Positions 1 through 8,453 are shown, counted from the stretch's first letter. The stretch: 50,060 nucleotides of DNA from Caulobacter vibrioides OR37 (GCF_000372645.1 NZ_APMP01000033.1:1-50060); one strand, 5' to 3'. Translations and numbers: made by a program. Notes: generated by a model not told the origin, from the sequence alone.

Positions 1-1
1 A

Positions 2-298
2 AATGAAAAGCTGCGAGCTGACAACGAGCAGCGAAAAGGCCAGCAAACCTACGACTCCGTGCGAGCCGAAATGATGAGGCCCTACGCCGATAAGGTGTTC
101 GGTTTCCTTGTCGGTTACTGTTCGTTCGTAGGAGCAGTCATTCTTATGGCGGGGTTCAAGTATAGGGGCTTCACCATCTCGGACACTGTGCTTGGCATCA
201 TCGCTGGCAGCACGGCTGCATCCGCGATTGGGCTGGTGGGCTTTGTCGTGAGCGGCCTTTTCGGCTCAGCCAAAGCGGCTGGAAAGCCACGCCGCTGA
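2..298 (+). CDS. Small membrane protein, 5'-truncated by the window edge
   Basis: I do not recognise this protein. The frame is already open at base 2 and runs to TGA at 296-298, so the true start is probably upstream; an internal GTG at 59 would give 79 residues. The visible N-terminal part is hydrophilic and charged (possible short coiled coil). Two hydrophobic segments follow, roughly residues 12-33 and 40-67 counted from the GTG, and the end is basic (AAGKPRR), as in a two-helix inner-membrane protein. Base composition is clearly poorer in GC than the genes that follow, and in related genomes I would expect nadD or proA upstream of rsfS. An inserted accessory segment ending here is therefore possible. 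Confidence 0.5.
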   Translation, partial: NEKLRADNEQRKGQQTYDSVRAEMMRPYADKVFGFLVGYCSFVGAVILMAGFKYRGFTISDTVLGIIAGSTAASAIGLVGFVVSGLFGSAKAAGKPRR

Positions 299-352
299 GG
301 CGATCGGCCACGGCGAGGCATCACCCTCTCACTTTCCGCCCAATTCCGTGCT

Positions 353-823
353 ATGGAAGATATCCACAGCGACCCCATAAGGAGCAATCCGCTGCGTAGC
401 GACCCCGCGCACAGTGCGCACGAAGGCCCGGCCGGCGCCGAGTCCTCGACTGAATCTCATGGCCAGAGTCCGGCCTTCGACATCAAGGCGCTGGAGCGCC
501 TGATCCTGGAGCGTCTCGACGACGACAAGGCCCAGGACATCGTCCACATCGACCTGACGGACAAAAGCTCGGTCGCCGACAGCCTGATCGTGGCGTCGGG
601 CCGTTCGCACCGTCACGTCGGCGCCTTGGCCGACCACATCCTGCGGGCCCTGAAGGACAGCGGCTTCGGCAAGGCGCGGGTCGAAGGCCTGCCGCACTGC
701 GACTGGGTGCTGATCGACGCCGGCGACGTGGTCATCCACCTGTTCCGTCCCGAAGTGCGCAGCTTCTACAACATCGAGAAGATCTGGGCGGTCGACGCCC
801 CGCACCGCACGGCGGCGAACTGA
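353..823 (+). CDS. rsfS: Ribosome silencing factor RsfS (Iojap/DUF143)
   Basis: RsfS binds ribosomal protein L14 on the 50S subunit and blocks subunit joining when nutrients are short. The conserved domain covers about residues 45-150, with the family pattern LERLxDxKAxDI near its start, DSLIVASGRS in the middle, and DWVLIDAGDVVIHLF and REFY-like (RSFYNIEKIW) segments near the end. The protein is 156 residues against about 105-120 for the family, because about 43 low-complexity Ser/Pro/His residues precede the domain. There is no other in-frame ATG, GTG or TTG before the domain, so I keep ATG 353, although no good ribosome site is visible. rlmH follows directly, the usual alphaproteobacterial pairing. 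Confidence 0.92.
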   Translation: MEDIHSDPIRSNPLRSDPAHSAHEGPAGAESSTESHGQSPAFDIKALERLILERLDDDKAQDIVHIDLTDKSSVADSLIVASGRSHRHVGALADHILRALKDSGFGKARVEGLPHCDWVLIDAGDVVIHLFRPEVRSFYNIEKIWAVDAPHRTAAN

Positions 824-839
824 TCTTTCGCGCCCCAAA

Positions 840-871
840 CCGCTTGTCCTCGCTTTCGCGGGGATGAGCGG
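840..871 (+). other. Stem-loop in the rsfS-rlmH gap
   Basis: Five bases at 840-844 pair with 867-871, and seven at 847-853 pair with 858-864 (one G-U pair) around a TTTC loop. The stem ends just before the strong rlmH ribosome site GGAGGGG (876-882). It lacks a T-run, so it is more likely a dispersed palindromic repeat or an mRNA processing or stability element than an intrinsic terminator. Confidence 0.35.
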
Positions 872-889
872 GGTTGGAGGGGCTCTCCC

Positions 890-1354
890 ATGAAAATCAC
901 CATCCTCACCGTCGGGAAGCTTGGCCGCATGGTCGAGGCGCACTTGGCCCTGGACTACGCGTCCCGCGCCACCGCCTCCGGCCGCGCCCTGGCCCTGGGC
1001 CCGGTCGAGATCCTGGAGGTCGAGGCCCGCAAGCCCGGCAAGGCCGCCGAGGCCGAGGTGCTGCGCCCGCATCTTGAGGGCGCCTACGTCATCGCCTGTG
1101 ACGAGCATGGCAAGGTTCGACCAAGCCGGGCGTTCGCCGAGCATCTGGGACGGCTGCGCGACGATGGCGCGCGTCGCGTGGTCTTTCTGATCGGCGGCGC
1201 CGATGGCCTTGATCCCTCGATCCTGTCCAGCGCCAACGAGACCATGGCCTTCGGGCCCCAGACCTGGCCCCACGCCCTGGCGCGGGCGATGTTGGCCGAG
1301 CAGATCTATCGCGCCGTCACCATCCTGTCGGGCTCGCCCTATCACCGCGATTAG
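890..1354 (+). CDS. rlmH: 23S rRNA pseudouridine-1915 N3-methyltransferase RlmH
   Basis: RlmH is a SPOUT-class, SAM-dependent enzyme that methylates pseudouridine 1915 in helix 69 of 23S rRNA on assembled ribosomes. At 154 residues it is exactly family length. The N-terminus MKITILTVGKL is typical, and the SAM-binding knot motif is visible as FLIGGADGLDP, followed by the LAEQIYRA stretch and the C-terminal SPYHRD, which is the hallmark end of RlmH. ATG 890 has a strong ribosome site (GGAGGGG, 876-882). It follows rsfS by 66 bases and is probably co-transcribed. Downstream lie two back-to-back hairpins before the next gene. Confidence 0.97.
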   Translation: MKITILTVGKLGRMVEAHLALDYASRATASGRALALGPVEILEVEARKPGKAAEAEVLRPHLEGAYVIACDEHGKVRPSRAFAEHLGRLRDDGARRVVFLIGGADGLDPSILSSANETMAFGPQTWPHALARAMLAEQIYRAVTILSGSPYHRD

Positions 1355-1357
1355 GGC

Positions 1358-1409
1358 TAGAGCCCTTAGCCTGAAATCGGAATCGATTTCAGGCGTCAAA
1401 AAGGCTCTA
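1358..1409. repeat. Palindromic element A after rlmH
   Basis: Perfect 11-bp arms (1369-1379 and 1384-1394) flank a 4-base loop. Outer 7-bp arms TAGAGCC (1358-1364) and GGCTCTA (1403-1409) enclose them. No long T-run follows. The layout resembles the short dispersed palindromes (RIME-like) that sit between genes in alphaproteobacteria. It may also slow or end transcription after rlmH. Confidence 0.5.
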
Positions 1410-1420
1410 AATCAAATGTT

Positions 1421-1471
1421 TAGAGCGTGAGATAAGCTGAAACCGGTTCCCACTTTCAGCCTCACGCTCTA
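1421..1471. repeat. Palindromic element B before the EnvC-like gene
   Basis: Outer 11-bp arms TAGAGCGTGAG (1421-1431) and CTCACGCTCTA (1461-1471), a 4-base bulge (1432-1435), inner 7-bp arms GCTGAAA (1436-1442) and TTTCAGC (1454-1460), and an 11-base loop containing ACCGGTT-like sequence. It shares the TAGAGC edge with element A but is otherwise different. It ends 11 bases before the next start codon. Confidence 0.55.
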
Positions 1472-1482
1472 GAGAAACGGCG

Positions 1483-2538
1483 ATGCCTCGCTCGCGACTC
1501 GTCATCGCCGCCTGCCTGCTCGCCGTGGCCGTTCCCACGGCCGTGGTCGGCTTGCAGCGCGCCGACAAGGCGGTCCAGAGCCAGGACGCCAAGGACCGCC
1601 AGACCGTCGCCGACACGCGCCGCGAGATCGAGGACCTGCGCGCCGAGCTGGACCGGCTGGAGCACGCGCGTCTGACCGCCGGCGTCGATGTCGACGCCAA
1701 GCGCGCTCGCCTGGAGGCGCTGAACGCCCGGGAACGCGCGATCCTGGCCGACCTGGGGACCAATCGTCAGCGCCTGTCGCTGCTGCTGTCGGCCCTGCAG
1801 CTGTTCCGCCGCGATCCGCCGCCGGCCCTGCTGGTCTCGCCGGGCAGCGCCCGCGACGCGGTGCGGGCCGCGATCCTGATCCGCGCCATGACACCCGAGC
1901 TGCAGAGCCGAGCCGACGCCTACGCCCGCCAGGCGGCCGCCGTCGGGACCTTGCGCCGCGAAGCCGCCGCCGCCTCGGCCGAGCTGTTCACGGCCGAGAG
2001 TCAGGTCGCCGACCGCAAGGGCGAGATCGAGCGGCTGATCGTCGAGAAAACGGCGCTGGAGCGCGCCTACGCCCAGGACAGCCTGTCGCGCGAGAGCGAG
2101 CTGAAGACCCTGGGCGTGCTGACCGACGGCTTGGGCAAGGTCGAGCCGACCGGGCCGCTGGCCCTGCGCTCGCCGGTCGCCGGGGCCATCGTCCGCCGGT
2201 TTGGCCAGGACATGCCGACGGGGGGCAAGTCGCCCGGCCTTTCGATTCGCGCCGACAAGGGCCAGGCCATCGTCGCGCCCGCCGCCGGCACGGTGGAGTA
2301 CGCCGGCGCCCTGAACGGTTGGGGCGGCGTGGTCATTCTGCGCTCACAGGGCGCCTATCACGTGGTCCTTGCCGGGCTGGATCAAATCTCGGCGTCGCCC
2401 GGACAATCTGTCGCGGCGGGGGTTCCGATCGGCAAGATGCCCGATCATGTATCCTCCGATCCGGAGCTCTATATGGAGGTCCGCGAAAACGGCGAACCGG
2501 CGGATCCGGAGCGCTGGCTGAAACAGGAGTCGCGGTAG
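1483..2538 (+). CDS. envC: EnvC-like murein hydrolase activator (degenerate LytM/M23)
   Basis: Likely a periplasmic activator of cell-separation amidases. Residues 1-22 form a signal peptide or anchor. Residues about 30-90 and 140-205 are heptad-rich coiled coil (Glu/Arg/Ala-rich), and residues about 225-350 are an M23/LytM domain. The metal-binding histidines of active M23 peptidases are missing: the first motif has GGKSPGLSIRADKG with no His, and the last has LYMEVREN instead of an HxH pair. This matches EnvC, which regulates amidases rather than cutting peptidoglycan itself. The protein has 351 residues. ctpA follows after 114 bases, the common alphaproteobacterial order. Confidence 0.85.
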   Translation: MPRSRLVIAACLLAVAVPTAVVGLQRADKAVQSQDAKDRQTVADTRREIEDLRAELDRLEHARLTAGVDVDAKRARLEALNARERAILADLGTNRQRLSLLLSALQLFRRDPPPALLVSPGSARDAVRAAILIRAMTPELQSRADAYARQAAAVGTLRREAAAASAELFTAESQVADRKGEIERLIVEKTALERAYAQDSLSRESELKTLGVLTDGLGKVEPTGPLALRSPVAGAIVRRFGQDMPTGGKSPGLSIRADKGQAIVAPAAGTVEYAGALNGWGGVVILRSQGAYHVVLAGLDQISASPGQSVAAGVPIGKMPDHVSSDPELYMEVRENGEPADPERWLKQESR

Positions 2539-2652
2539 CCGGGTTTTTCGGTAATGCTTGGCCGCAATTATACCTCCGATCCCTGACAGGATTGGACGAA
2601 GCTAACAACGGTTGCGGCGCCGCGCGTCGCGTAGGGAGCCTTCTGGGCCTTA

Positions 2653-4044
2653 ATGCGCAAGTACCTGCTCATCGGCGTTTCCGCCTTCGTCCTCGGCGCG
2701 GGGGCCATGGCCTATGTCAGCCCCATCGCCCAGGCCAACAACGCGCCCAAGGCCAAGACCTACAAGATGCTCGAACTGTTCGGCGACGTGCTGGGCACGG
2801 TCGAGGACCAGTACGTCACCGAGGTCGACGATAAGAAGCTGATCGAGGCGGCGCTGGACGGGATGCTGACCAGCCTCGACCCGCACTCGGGCTATCTGGC
2901 GCCCGACGCCTATGAGGACATGCAGGACACCACGCGCGGCGAATATGGCGGCCTCGGCATCGAGGTCACCAGCGAGGACGGCGTGGTCAAGGTCATCTCG
3001 CCGATGGACGGCACCCCGGCGGCCCGCGCGGGTATTCAGGCCGGCGACTACATCACGGCCGTCAACGGCCAGAGCGTCCTCGGCCTGACCGTCAACGAGG
3101 CGGTCAAGCAGATGCGCGGCGCGCCGGGCGAGGCCGTCACCCTGACGATCGCCCGCGACAAGACCGATCCGTTCGACGTCAAGCTGATCCGCGAGGTCAT
3201 CAAGCCCAAGGCCACCATCGCCCGCATGGAAGGCGACTATGGCTATGTCCGTCTGCCCGGGTTCAACGAGAAGGCCACCGAGGCGCTGATCGCGTCGATC
3301 AACGACCTGAAGGCCAAGAACCCGCACATGAAGGGTCTGATCTTCGACCTGCGCAACAATCCCGGCGGCCTGCTGGACCAGGCGGTCGGCGTGGCCGACG
3401 TGTTCCTGGACGGCGGCGAGGTGGTCAGCCAGCGCGGCCGCGACCCGCGCAACATCCAGCGCTACAACGCCAAGCCCGGCGATCTCCTGAACGGCCTGCC
3501 GATGGTGGTGCTGATCAACCAGGGCTCGGCGTCGGCCGCCGAAATCGTCGCCGGCGCCCTGCAGGATCGCCACCGCGCCGAACTGGTCGGCATCACCAGC
3601 TTCGGCAAGGGCTCGGTGCAGACGGTGATCCCGCTGCGCGGCGGGGCCGACGGCGCGCTGAAGCTGACCACGGCGCGCTACTACACGCCGTCGGGGCGCT
3701 CGATCCAGAAGACCGGCATCACGCCGGACCTCGAGGTCGCCCAGACCCGCGACCAGGCCCAGGACATCGCCAACCGCGTCTGGTTCAGCGAGGCCAGCTT
3801 CAAGAACGCGCTGAACGCCGACGAGGGCAAGACCCGTCAAGGGGTTCACAATCCCGCCGAGGCGCCACCCGCCGGGTTCGACGACAAGAAGGGCGACTTC
3901 CAGCTGCAGCGCGCCATCGCCGTTCTGAAGGCGGGGGGCGTGGCCAATGTGCCCAAGCTTCCCAAGCCCGCCGCCAAGATCGCCGAGGTCACCGCCAAGG
4001 CCGCGGCGGCGGCCGGAAAGGGCCCGCCGGTCCAGGAGAAATAG
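2653..4044 (+). CDS. ctpA: C-terminal processing peptidase, S41 family (CtpA)
   Basis: A periplasmic serine protease that trims or degrades envelope proteins from their C-termini. Residues 1-28 look like a signal peptide or membrane anchor. A PDZ domain occupies about residues 85-170, with carboxylate-loop GLGIEV. The catalytic S41 domain follows; the Ser/Lys dyad is visible as Ser294 (in GSASAAE) and Lys319 (in TSFGKGSVQ), 25 residues apart as in the family. The C-terminal tail (after residue ~420) is Ala/Lys/Pro-rich. It lies between the EnvC-like activator and a polysaccharide deacetylase relative, supporting a role in cell-wall remodelling. Confidence 0.95.
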   Translation: MRKYLLIGVSAFVLGAGAMAYVSPIAQANNAPKAKTYKMLELFGDVLGTVEDQYVTEVDDKKLIEAALDGMLTSLDPHSGYLAPDAYEDMQDTTRGEYGGLGIEVTSEDGVVKVISPMDGTPAARAGIQAGDYITAVNGQSVLGLTVNEAVKQMRGAPGEAVTLTIARDKTDPFDVKLIREVIKPKATIARMEGDYGYVRLPGFNEKATEALIASINDLKAKNPHMKGLIFDLRNNPGGLLDQAVGVADVFLDGGEVVSQRGRDPRNIQRYNAKPGDLLNGLPMVVLINQGSASAAEIVAGALQDRHRAELVGITSFGKGSVQTVIPLRGGADGALKLTTARYYTPSGRSIQKTGITPDLEVAQTRDQAQDIANRVWFSEASFKNALNADEGKTRQGVHNPAEAPPAGFDDKKGDFQLQRAIAVLKAGGVANVPKLPKPAAKIAEVTAKAAAAAGKGPPVQEK

Positions 4045-4157
4045 GCGGCCGGAGAGGGTCTCGGCGAAGCGCCGCGTCGTCGCGCCGCGCCGCGACGCCG
4101 CTTTGGCCATATCTCGTTAACCATATATTCGAAGCTTGCCGATAAGGTCGTGAGGTC

Positions 4158-5339
4158 ATGGCCGTCACGTTCTCGCGCAAGCCCGCCTATGCCGCCGCCA
4201 CGCCCGCCAAGAGCGGCGGCGGGGACGCGCGCGCCAAGCTGATGACGGCGCTGGCCAATCCTTACATCAGCGCCAGCGGCGCGGCCTGCCTGTTTCTGGC
4301 CTCGCTGGCGACGCTGGTCCTGATCACCAGCGATCCTCACGCGGGCTCGCCGGTGATTCGCCTGCCCCTGACCCAGATCGGCGCCACGAAGAACGCGCCC
4401 GACGGCTGGCGCGAGGCCCTGACCGCCGAGGGCGCCGAGGAAGCCGCCCTGACGCCGGGCCGCATTGACCTGTCGCGCAACCCGTTCGCGCCCAAGCCGG
4501 CCGCCGAGACCGGCGAGCTTCCGCCGGCCGAAACCCAGAATCTTCCGCCGATCCAGCAGGGACCCGGCTTGGCCCAGGCCCCGATCGCCGGTCTGACCGC
4601 CCCCGGGCCTGGCGGCGGTCCCCTGCCGATCATCGGCGCCGATGGCCGGACGGCCGCCGAGGCCTATGCCCGGCCGTTCACGCCCAATGGCCGCCCGAAG
4701 GTGTCGGTGGTGATCGGCGGCCTGGGTCTCAACGCCCAAACCACCCGCGCGGCGATCGAGACCCTGCCCGGCGAGATCACGCTGTCCTTCGCCCCCTATG
4801 CGGAGAACCTGCAAGGCTGGATCGATCTGGCCCGCGCCCACGGCCACGAGGTGCTGCTGGAAACGCCGATGGAGCCGGCCGACTATCCCGCCAACGATCC
4901 GGGTCCCTACACCCTGATCGCCGCCAATCGTCCCGACGACACGGTGCGCAAGCTGGAATGGCTGATGTCGCGGGCCACCGGCTATTTCGGCCTGTCGAAC
5001 TATCTGGGCGCCAAGTTCGTCGAGAACGATCAGGCCATGTCGACGTTCAACGCCGTGCTGAAGTCGCGCGGCCTGGCCTTTATCGACGACGGGCTGGCCT
5101 CCCGCCGCGCGGGGCCCGTGCCGCGCGCCTCGGCCGACCGGGTCATCGACGACGAGCTGTCGGCCAGCGCCATCGACGCGCAGCTGCGCGCGCTGGAAGG
5201 CGGCGCCGCCGGTCGCGGCCAGTCGCTCGGCTCGGGCTTCGCCTATCCGGTGACGATCAACCAGGTGCGGATCTGGGCCGCCGGCCTGCAGGCGCGCGGC
5301 CTGCAGCTGGCTCCGGCCTCGGCGCTGGCGCACCGCTAG
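4158..5339 (+). CDS. Divergent polysaccharide deacetylase family protein (YibQ/DUF610)
   Basis: 393 residues. A cytoplasmic N-terminus is followed by one membrane helix at about residues 37-57. A Pro/Ala-rich linker leads to a C-terminal divergent polysaccharide deacetylase domain from about residue 175. Family landmarks are VVIGGLGLN, GHEVLLETPMEP, DYPANDPGP, WLMSRATGYFG, NYLGAKF and FIDDGL. The IGGLG version, in place of the IDDLG of other lineages, is common in alphaproteobacteria, so metal-dependent deacetylation is uncertain. The gene follows ctpA by 113 bases. A GTTAACCAT half-site and AT-rich stretch at 4116-4130 may mark a promoter in that gap. Confidence 0.85.
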   Translation: MAVTFSRKPAYAAATPAKSGGGDARAKLMTALANPYISASGAACLFLASLATLVLITSDPHAGSPVIRLPLTQIGATKNAPDGWREALTAEGAEEAALTPGRIDLSRNPFAPKPAAETGELPPAETQNLPPIQQGPGLAQAPIAGLTAPGPGGGPLPIIGADGRTAAEAYARPFTPNGRPKVSVVIGGLGLNAQTTRAAIETLPGEITLSFAPYAENLQGWIDLARAHGHEVLLETPMEPADYPANDPGPYTLIAANRPDDTVRKLEWLMSRATGYFGLSNYLGAKFVENDQAMSTFNAVLKSRGLAFIDDGLASRRAGPVPRASADRVIDDELSASAIDAQLRALEGGAAGRGQSLGSGFAYPVTINQVRIWAAGLQARGLQLAPASALAHR

Positions 5340-5361
5340 AACTCCTGCTCTAAAGCTCGGC

Positions 5362-5847
5362 ATGACCGAGCTCGACTATCCCAAGCACCGCCCGAACGTC
5401 GGCGTTGTCCTATTCAACGGCGAGGGGCGCGTCTGGCTGGGGCGTCGCCATAAGCAGCCGCCGCCCTATAACTGGCAGTTCCCGCAAGGCGGCGTCGACG
5501 AGGGCGAGGACCTGGAAACCGCCGCTCGCCGCGAGCTGGCCGAGGAAACCGGCGTCACCTCGATCGCGCTTCTGGGCCGCACCGAGGGCTGGCTGACCTA
5601 CGACTTCCCGCCCGAGGTTCTGGCCGATCCGAAGCATTCGCGAGGCTGGCTTGGTCAGAAACAGGTCTGGTTCGCCTATCGCTTCACCGGAGACGACGCC
5701 GAGATCGATCTTGAAGCGGACAAGCACGTCGAGTTCGACGCATGGAAATGGGGCAGGCTCGACGAAACGCCCGAACTGATCGTACCCTTCAAGCGCGGGG
5801 TCTACGAAGCCGTGGTCGCCGCGTTCGAGGGGTTCGCGCGCGGCTGA
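5362..5847 (+). CDS. rppH: RNA pyrophosphohydrolase RppH (Nudix)
   Basis: RppH removes pyrophosphate from the 5' triphosphate end of mRNA and starts RNase E-dependent decay; in this lineage the family also includes dinucleoside-polyphosphate hydrolases. The Nudix box is intact at about residues 40-62: GG, then five residues, E, seven residues, REL-EETG. RppH/Ap4A-hydrolase features are also present: RPNVGVVLFN, WQFPQGG, and the KQVWFAYRF segment with K-W-F. Length (161 residues) is normal. It starts 22 bases after the deacetylase gene and probably ends that operon. Confidence 0.95.
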   Translation: MTELDYPKHRPNVGVVLFNGEGRVWLGRRHKQPPPYNWQFPQGGVDEGEDLETAARRELAEETGVTSIALLGRTEGWLTYDFPPEVLADPKHSRGWLGQKQVWFAYRFTGDDAEIDLEADKHVEFDAWKWGRLDETPELIVPFKRGVYEAVVAAFEGFARG

Positions 5848-5877
5848 TCGCTTCGCCGCCGCGCAGGGGAGTACCGG

Positions 5878-7281
5878 ATGGCGGATACCGTTCTGTTGAT
5901 CCACGGCTATGGCTGCGCGGGGGACGTCTGGGACCCCATCGCCGCGCGCCTGCGGGCCGAGGGGTTTCGCGTCGAGACGCCGACGATCCGGTCGGCGGTG
6001 CGCACCGTCGAGGGGCCGCGCGCCGGCCTCGCCGGCCTGACCTTGGCCGACTATGTCGCCGAGATGAGCGCCTTGGCCCAGACCCTGGCCAAGGAAACGG
6101 GTAAGAAGCCTCTGGTCTTTGGCCACTCGATGGGCGGGCTGATCGCCCAGAAGATCGCCGAGGCTGGTCACGCCGCCGGGCTGGTGCTGTTCGCGCCCGC
6201 CTCGCCGGCCGACGCGCGCGGCAAGCCAAAGCTTTCGCCGGTCTTCACCTTCCTGAACCTGGCCCTGCAATCCAAGCCCGAGACGCGGGCGGGCAAGATG
6301 TGGAAACCGGGCTTCAAGTTCGGCGTCATGAACGCCGTGCCCGCGCCGCGCCATGATGGGCTGTACGCCAAGATGGTTCACGACAGCGGTCAGGTGCTGT
6401 CCGACCTGGCCTGGCCTCACAAGGATCCGAACAAGGCCGCCCATGTCGACAGCGCCAAGGTCACCGTGCCGGTGCTGGTGCTGGCCGGCGGCCTGGATCG
6501 CACCACGCCGCCCGAGGACGTCCGCCGGGTCGGACAGAAGTACGCGACCGCCGACTATCGCGAATACCCGCAAAACGCCCACTATCTGATAGATGAGCCA
6601 AACACGATGAAGATCCTCGACGATGTGATCGCCTGGCTGACGGGCAAGAAACTGACGCCGGCCGCCGAGCCCGCGCCGGCCCCGGCCCCGGCCCCGGCCG
6701 CCAAGGCCGAGCCGCCGAAGGCCGCTCCCGTTCCCGCGCCGGCGCCCGAACCCGCGCCGGAGCCGGTGAAGGCGGTCGAGCCGGCCCCCGCGCCCGTGGA
6801 AGCGGCGCCGGAGCCCGCCCCCGCCGCGAAGGCCCCGGCCAAGACCCCCGCCAAGGCTAAGGCTCCCGCCAAGCCCAAGGCGCCGGCCGAAAAGCCCGCG
6901 CCCGCGCCGAAGGCCGCCGCCGCGCCCAAGAAGGCCGCCGCCAAGGCGCCCGCCAAGCCGAAGGCGGAGCCGGAAGCCGCGCCGGCTCCGAAGGCGACCG
7001 CCAAGCCCGCCGCGAAGCCGAAGACCGCGCCGACGCCCAAGGCGGCTCCCGCCGCGAAGCCGGCGACGGCCAAGACGGCGGCCAAGCCCAAGGCCCCGGC
7101 CAAGCCCAAGGCGGAAACCGCGCCGGCCGTGCCCGCCAAGACTCCGGCGAAACCCGCTGCGTCCAAGTCCGCCGCGGCGCCCAAGGCGGCCGCGAAGACG
7201 GCTCCGAAGACGGCGCCCAAGACCGCCAAGGCGCCCGCGACAAAGACGACCGCCAAAACCTCGCCCAAGCCGGCGAAGTAA
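5878..7281 (+). CDS. Alpha/beta hydrolase with a long Ala/Pro/Lys-rich tail
   Basis: Residues 1-258 are an alpha/beta hydrolase: oxyanion region LLIHGYG, nucleophile elbow GHSMGG with Ser84, acid in LAGGLDRTTPP, and His in QNAHYL. Residues ~259-467 are low complexity. First comes a stretch rich in AP and EP pairs, then about 150 residues of lysine/alanine/proline repeats (AKAPAKPKA-type), strongly basic and like the tails of bacterial histone-H1-like proteins. The fold is sure; the substrate is not. The tail could bind nucleic acid, polyphosphate or an anionic polymer (inference). The frame stays open and in good codon usage throughout, so this is not a frameshift artefact. A similar hydrolase without the tail follows. 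Confidence 0.85.
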   Translation: MADTVLLIHGYGCAGDVWDPIAARLRAEGFRVETPTIRSAVRTVEGPRAGLAGLTLADYVAEMSALAQTLAKETGKKPLVFGHSMGGLIAQKIAEAGHAAGLVLFAPASPADARGKPKLSPVFTFLNLALQSKPETRAGKMWKPGFKFGVMNAVPAPRHDGLYAKMVHDSGQVLSDLAWPHKDPNKAAHVDSAKVTVPVLVLAGGLDRTTPPEDVRRVGQKYATADYREYPQNAHYLIDEPNTMKILDDVIAWLTGKKLTPAAEPAPAPAPAPAAKAEPPKAAPVPAPAPEPAPEPVKAVEPAPAPVEAAPEPAPAAKAPAKTPAKAKAPAKPKAPAEKPAPAPKAAAAPKKAAAKAPAKPKAEPEAAPAPKATAKPAAKPKTAPTPKAAPAAKPATAKTAAKPKAPAKPKAETAPAVPAKTPAKPAASKSAAAPKAAAKTAPKTAPKTAKAPATKTTAKTSPKPAK

Positions 7282-7291
7282 GTGTAGGCTG

Positions 7292-7323
7292 ACCCCGCCG
7301 GCCGTTTCGCCGGCGGGGTTTCT
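7292..7323 (+). terminator. Intrinsic terminator between the two hydrolase genes
   Basis: Perfect 11-bp arms (7292-7302 and 7309-7319) flank a 6-base loop, followed by TTTCTGTT. It lies 11 bases after the stop of the tailed hydrolase and before the ATG of the next gene, so the two hydrolases are probably separate transcripts or read through only in part. Confidence 0.8.
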
Positions 7324-7335
7324 GTTAGGGCGTCC

Positions 7336-8100
7336 ATGCGCGCACCCGTGATCATGGTCCACGGCGCTTTCTGCGGCGGCTGGACGTTCGACGCCTTCCG
7401 CGCGCCGTTCGAGGCGGCCGGCCATCGGGTGCTGACCCCCGACCTGATCGGCCATGATGGCGCGACCGCGGTCTCCGGCGTCTCGATGAGCGACTACGCC
7501 CGGCAGATCGCCGGGCTGATCAAGGCGTGCGAGACGCCGCCGATCCTGATCGGTCACTCTATGGGCGGTCTGGTGGCGCAGATGGCGGCGGCCCGGGTCG
7601 CGGCGAAGGGGGGCGCGGTCGAAAAGCTGATCCTGCTGGCCCCATCCGCGCCCTGGGGCGTGTCCGGCGCCACCCTGGAAGAGGCGGTTTCGGCCGTCAG
7701 CCTCTACTCCTTCGGACCGTACTGGCTGCAGGCCATCGCGCCGGACTATGGCGTGGTGCGGCGCTACAGCGTCGATCGTCTGCCGCGCGCCGAGCGCAAG
7801 GCGATCTTCGCACGCATGACCTCCGAGAGCGGACGGGCCCTCTGGGAGACGCTGAACTGGTGGCTGGATCCGTTCATGACCACCAGCGTCCGGAGCCCTG
7901 GCTGCCCGGTGCTGGCCATCGCCGGCGGACAGGACGTGATCCATCCCCCGGCCACGGTCCGTCAGACGGCCGCGCGACTGGGCGGGCGGGTCGAGGTGTT
8001 CGAGGAGATGAGCCACTGGCTGCCGGGCGAGCCGGGCTGGGAGTCCGTGGCCCAGTGCTGCCTCGATTTCATTGGGGCGCAGGGCCGGGCGGCGGCCTGA
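7336..8100 (+). CDS. Alpha/beta hydrolase
   Basis: A compact 254-residue alpha/beta hydrolase, probably cytoplasmic (no signal peptide). Visible landmarks are IMVHGAFCGG (oxyanion hole), GHSMGG with nucleophile Ser75, the acid in IAGGQDVIHPP, and His in EEMSHWLPGEPG. Its layout parallels the preceding gene (DYA--IAGL before the elbow, GHSMGGLVAQ, LLAPSAP after it), so the two look like old tandem paralogues, this one lacking the basic tail. Substrate unknown; members of this group are usually called esterases or lipases. It converges on sugE with 23 bases between stops. Confidence 0.85.
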   Translation: MRAPVIMVHGAFCGGWTFDAFRAPFEAAGHRVLTPDLIGHDGATAVSGVSMSDYARQIAGLIKACETPPILIGHSMGGLVAQMAAARVAAKGGAVEKLILLAPSAPWGVSGATLEEAVSAVSLYSFGPYWLQAIAPDYGVVRRYSVDRLPRAERKAIFARMTSESGRALWETLNWWLDPFMTTSVRSPGCPVLAIAGGQDVIHPPATVRQTAARLGGRVEVFEEMSHWLPGEPGWESVAQCCLDFIGAQGRAAA

Positions 8101-8123
8101 GGCCTTTTGAAGATAGAGCTGGG

Positions 8124-8447
8124 TCAGCTCGTCGGCGTGAACAGCTTCAGGCCCAGGATGCCGGCCACGATCAGGCCCAGGCAGGCCAGCCGCGCCGCCG
8201 TGGCGGGTTCCTTGAACAGCACGATGCCGACGATCGCGGTGCCGATCGCGCCGACGCCGGTCCAGACGGCATAGGCCGTGCCCAGCGGCAGGCTTTTCAC
8301 CGACCAGCCCAGCAGGCCCATCGAGAGCGCCAGGCTGATCGCGGTCAGCACGATAGGGATCGGCTTGGTGAAGCCCTGGGTGAACTTCAGACCCACGGCC
8401 CAGCCGACCTCGAAAAGACCGGCGACGAACAGAATGATCCAGGCCAC
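8124..8447 (-). CDS. sugE: Guanidinium exporter, SMR family (SugE/Gdx)
   Basis: A 107-residue, four-helix small multidrug resistance protein of the SugE/Gdx branch, which exports guanidinium in exchange for protons as an antiparallel dimer. The N-terminus [16 protein letters not shown] carries the essential glutamate (Glu13 in GLFEVGW), and [14 protein letters not shown] and FKEPAT are typical of SugE. An upstream ATG in frame (8504) would add 19 non-conserved residues and run through the riboswitch. I choose GTG 8447, which gives family length and has AAGGGG at 8459-8454, six bases away. The guanidine-II riboswitch just upstream fixes substrate and regulation with unusual confidence. Confidence 0.92.
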   Translation of the reverse strand: MAWIILFVAGLFEVGWAVGLKFTQGFTKPIPIVLTAISLALSMGLLGWSVKSLPLGTAYAVWTGVGAIGTAIVGIVLFKEPATAARLACLGLIVAGILGLKLFTPTS

Positions 8448-8453
8448 GACGAG

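Noticed and set aside
4116..4124. GTTAACCAT as a CtrA site
   Set aside because: Only one half of the TTAA-N7-TTAAC motif is present on either strand.
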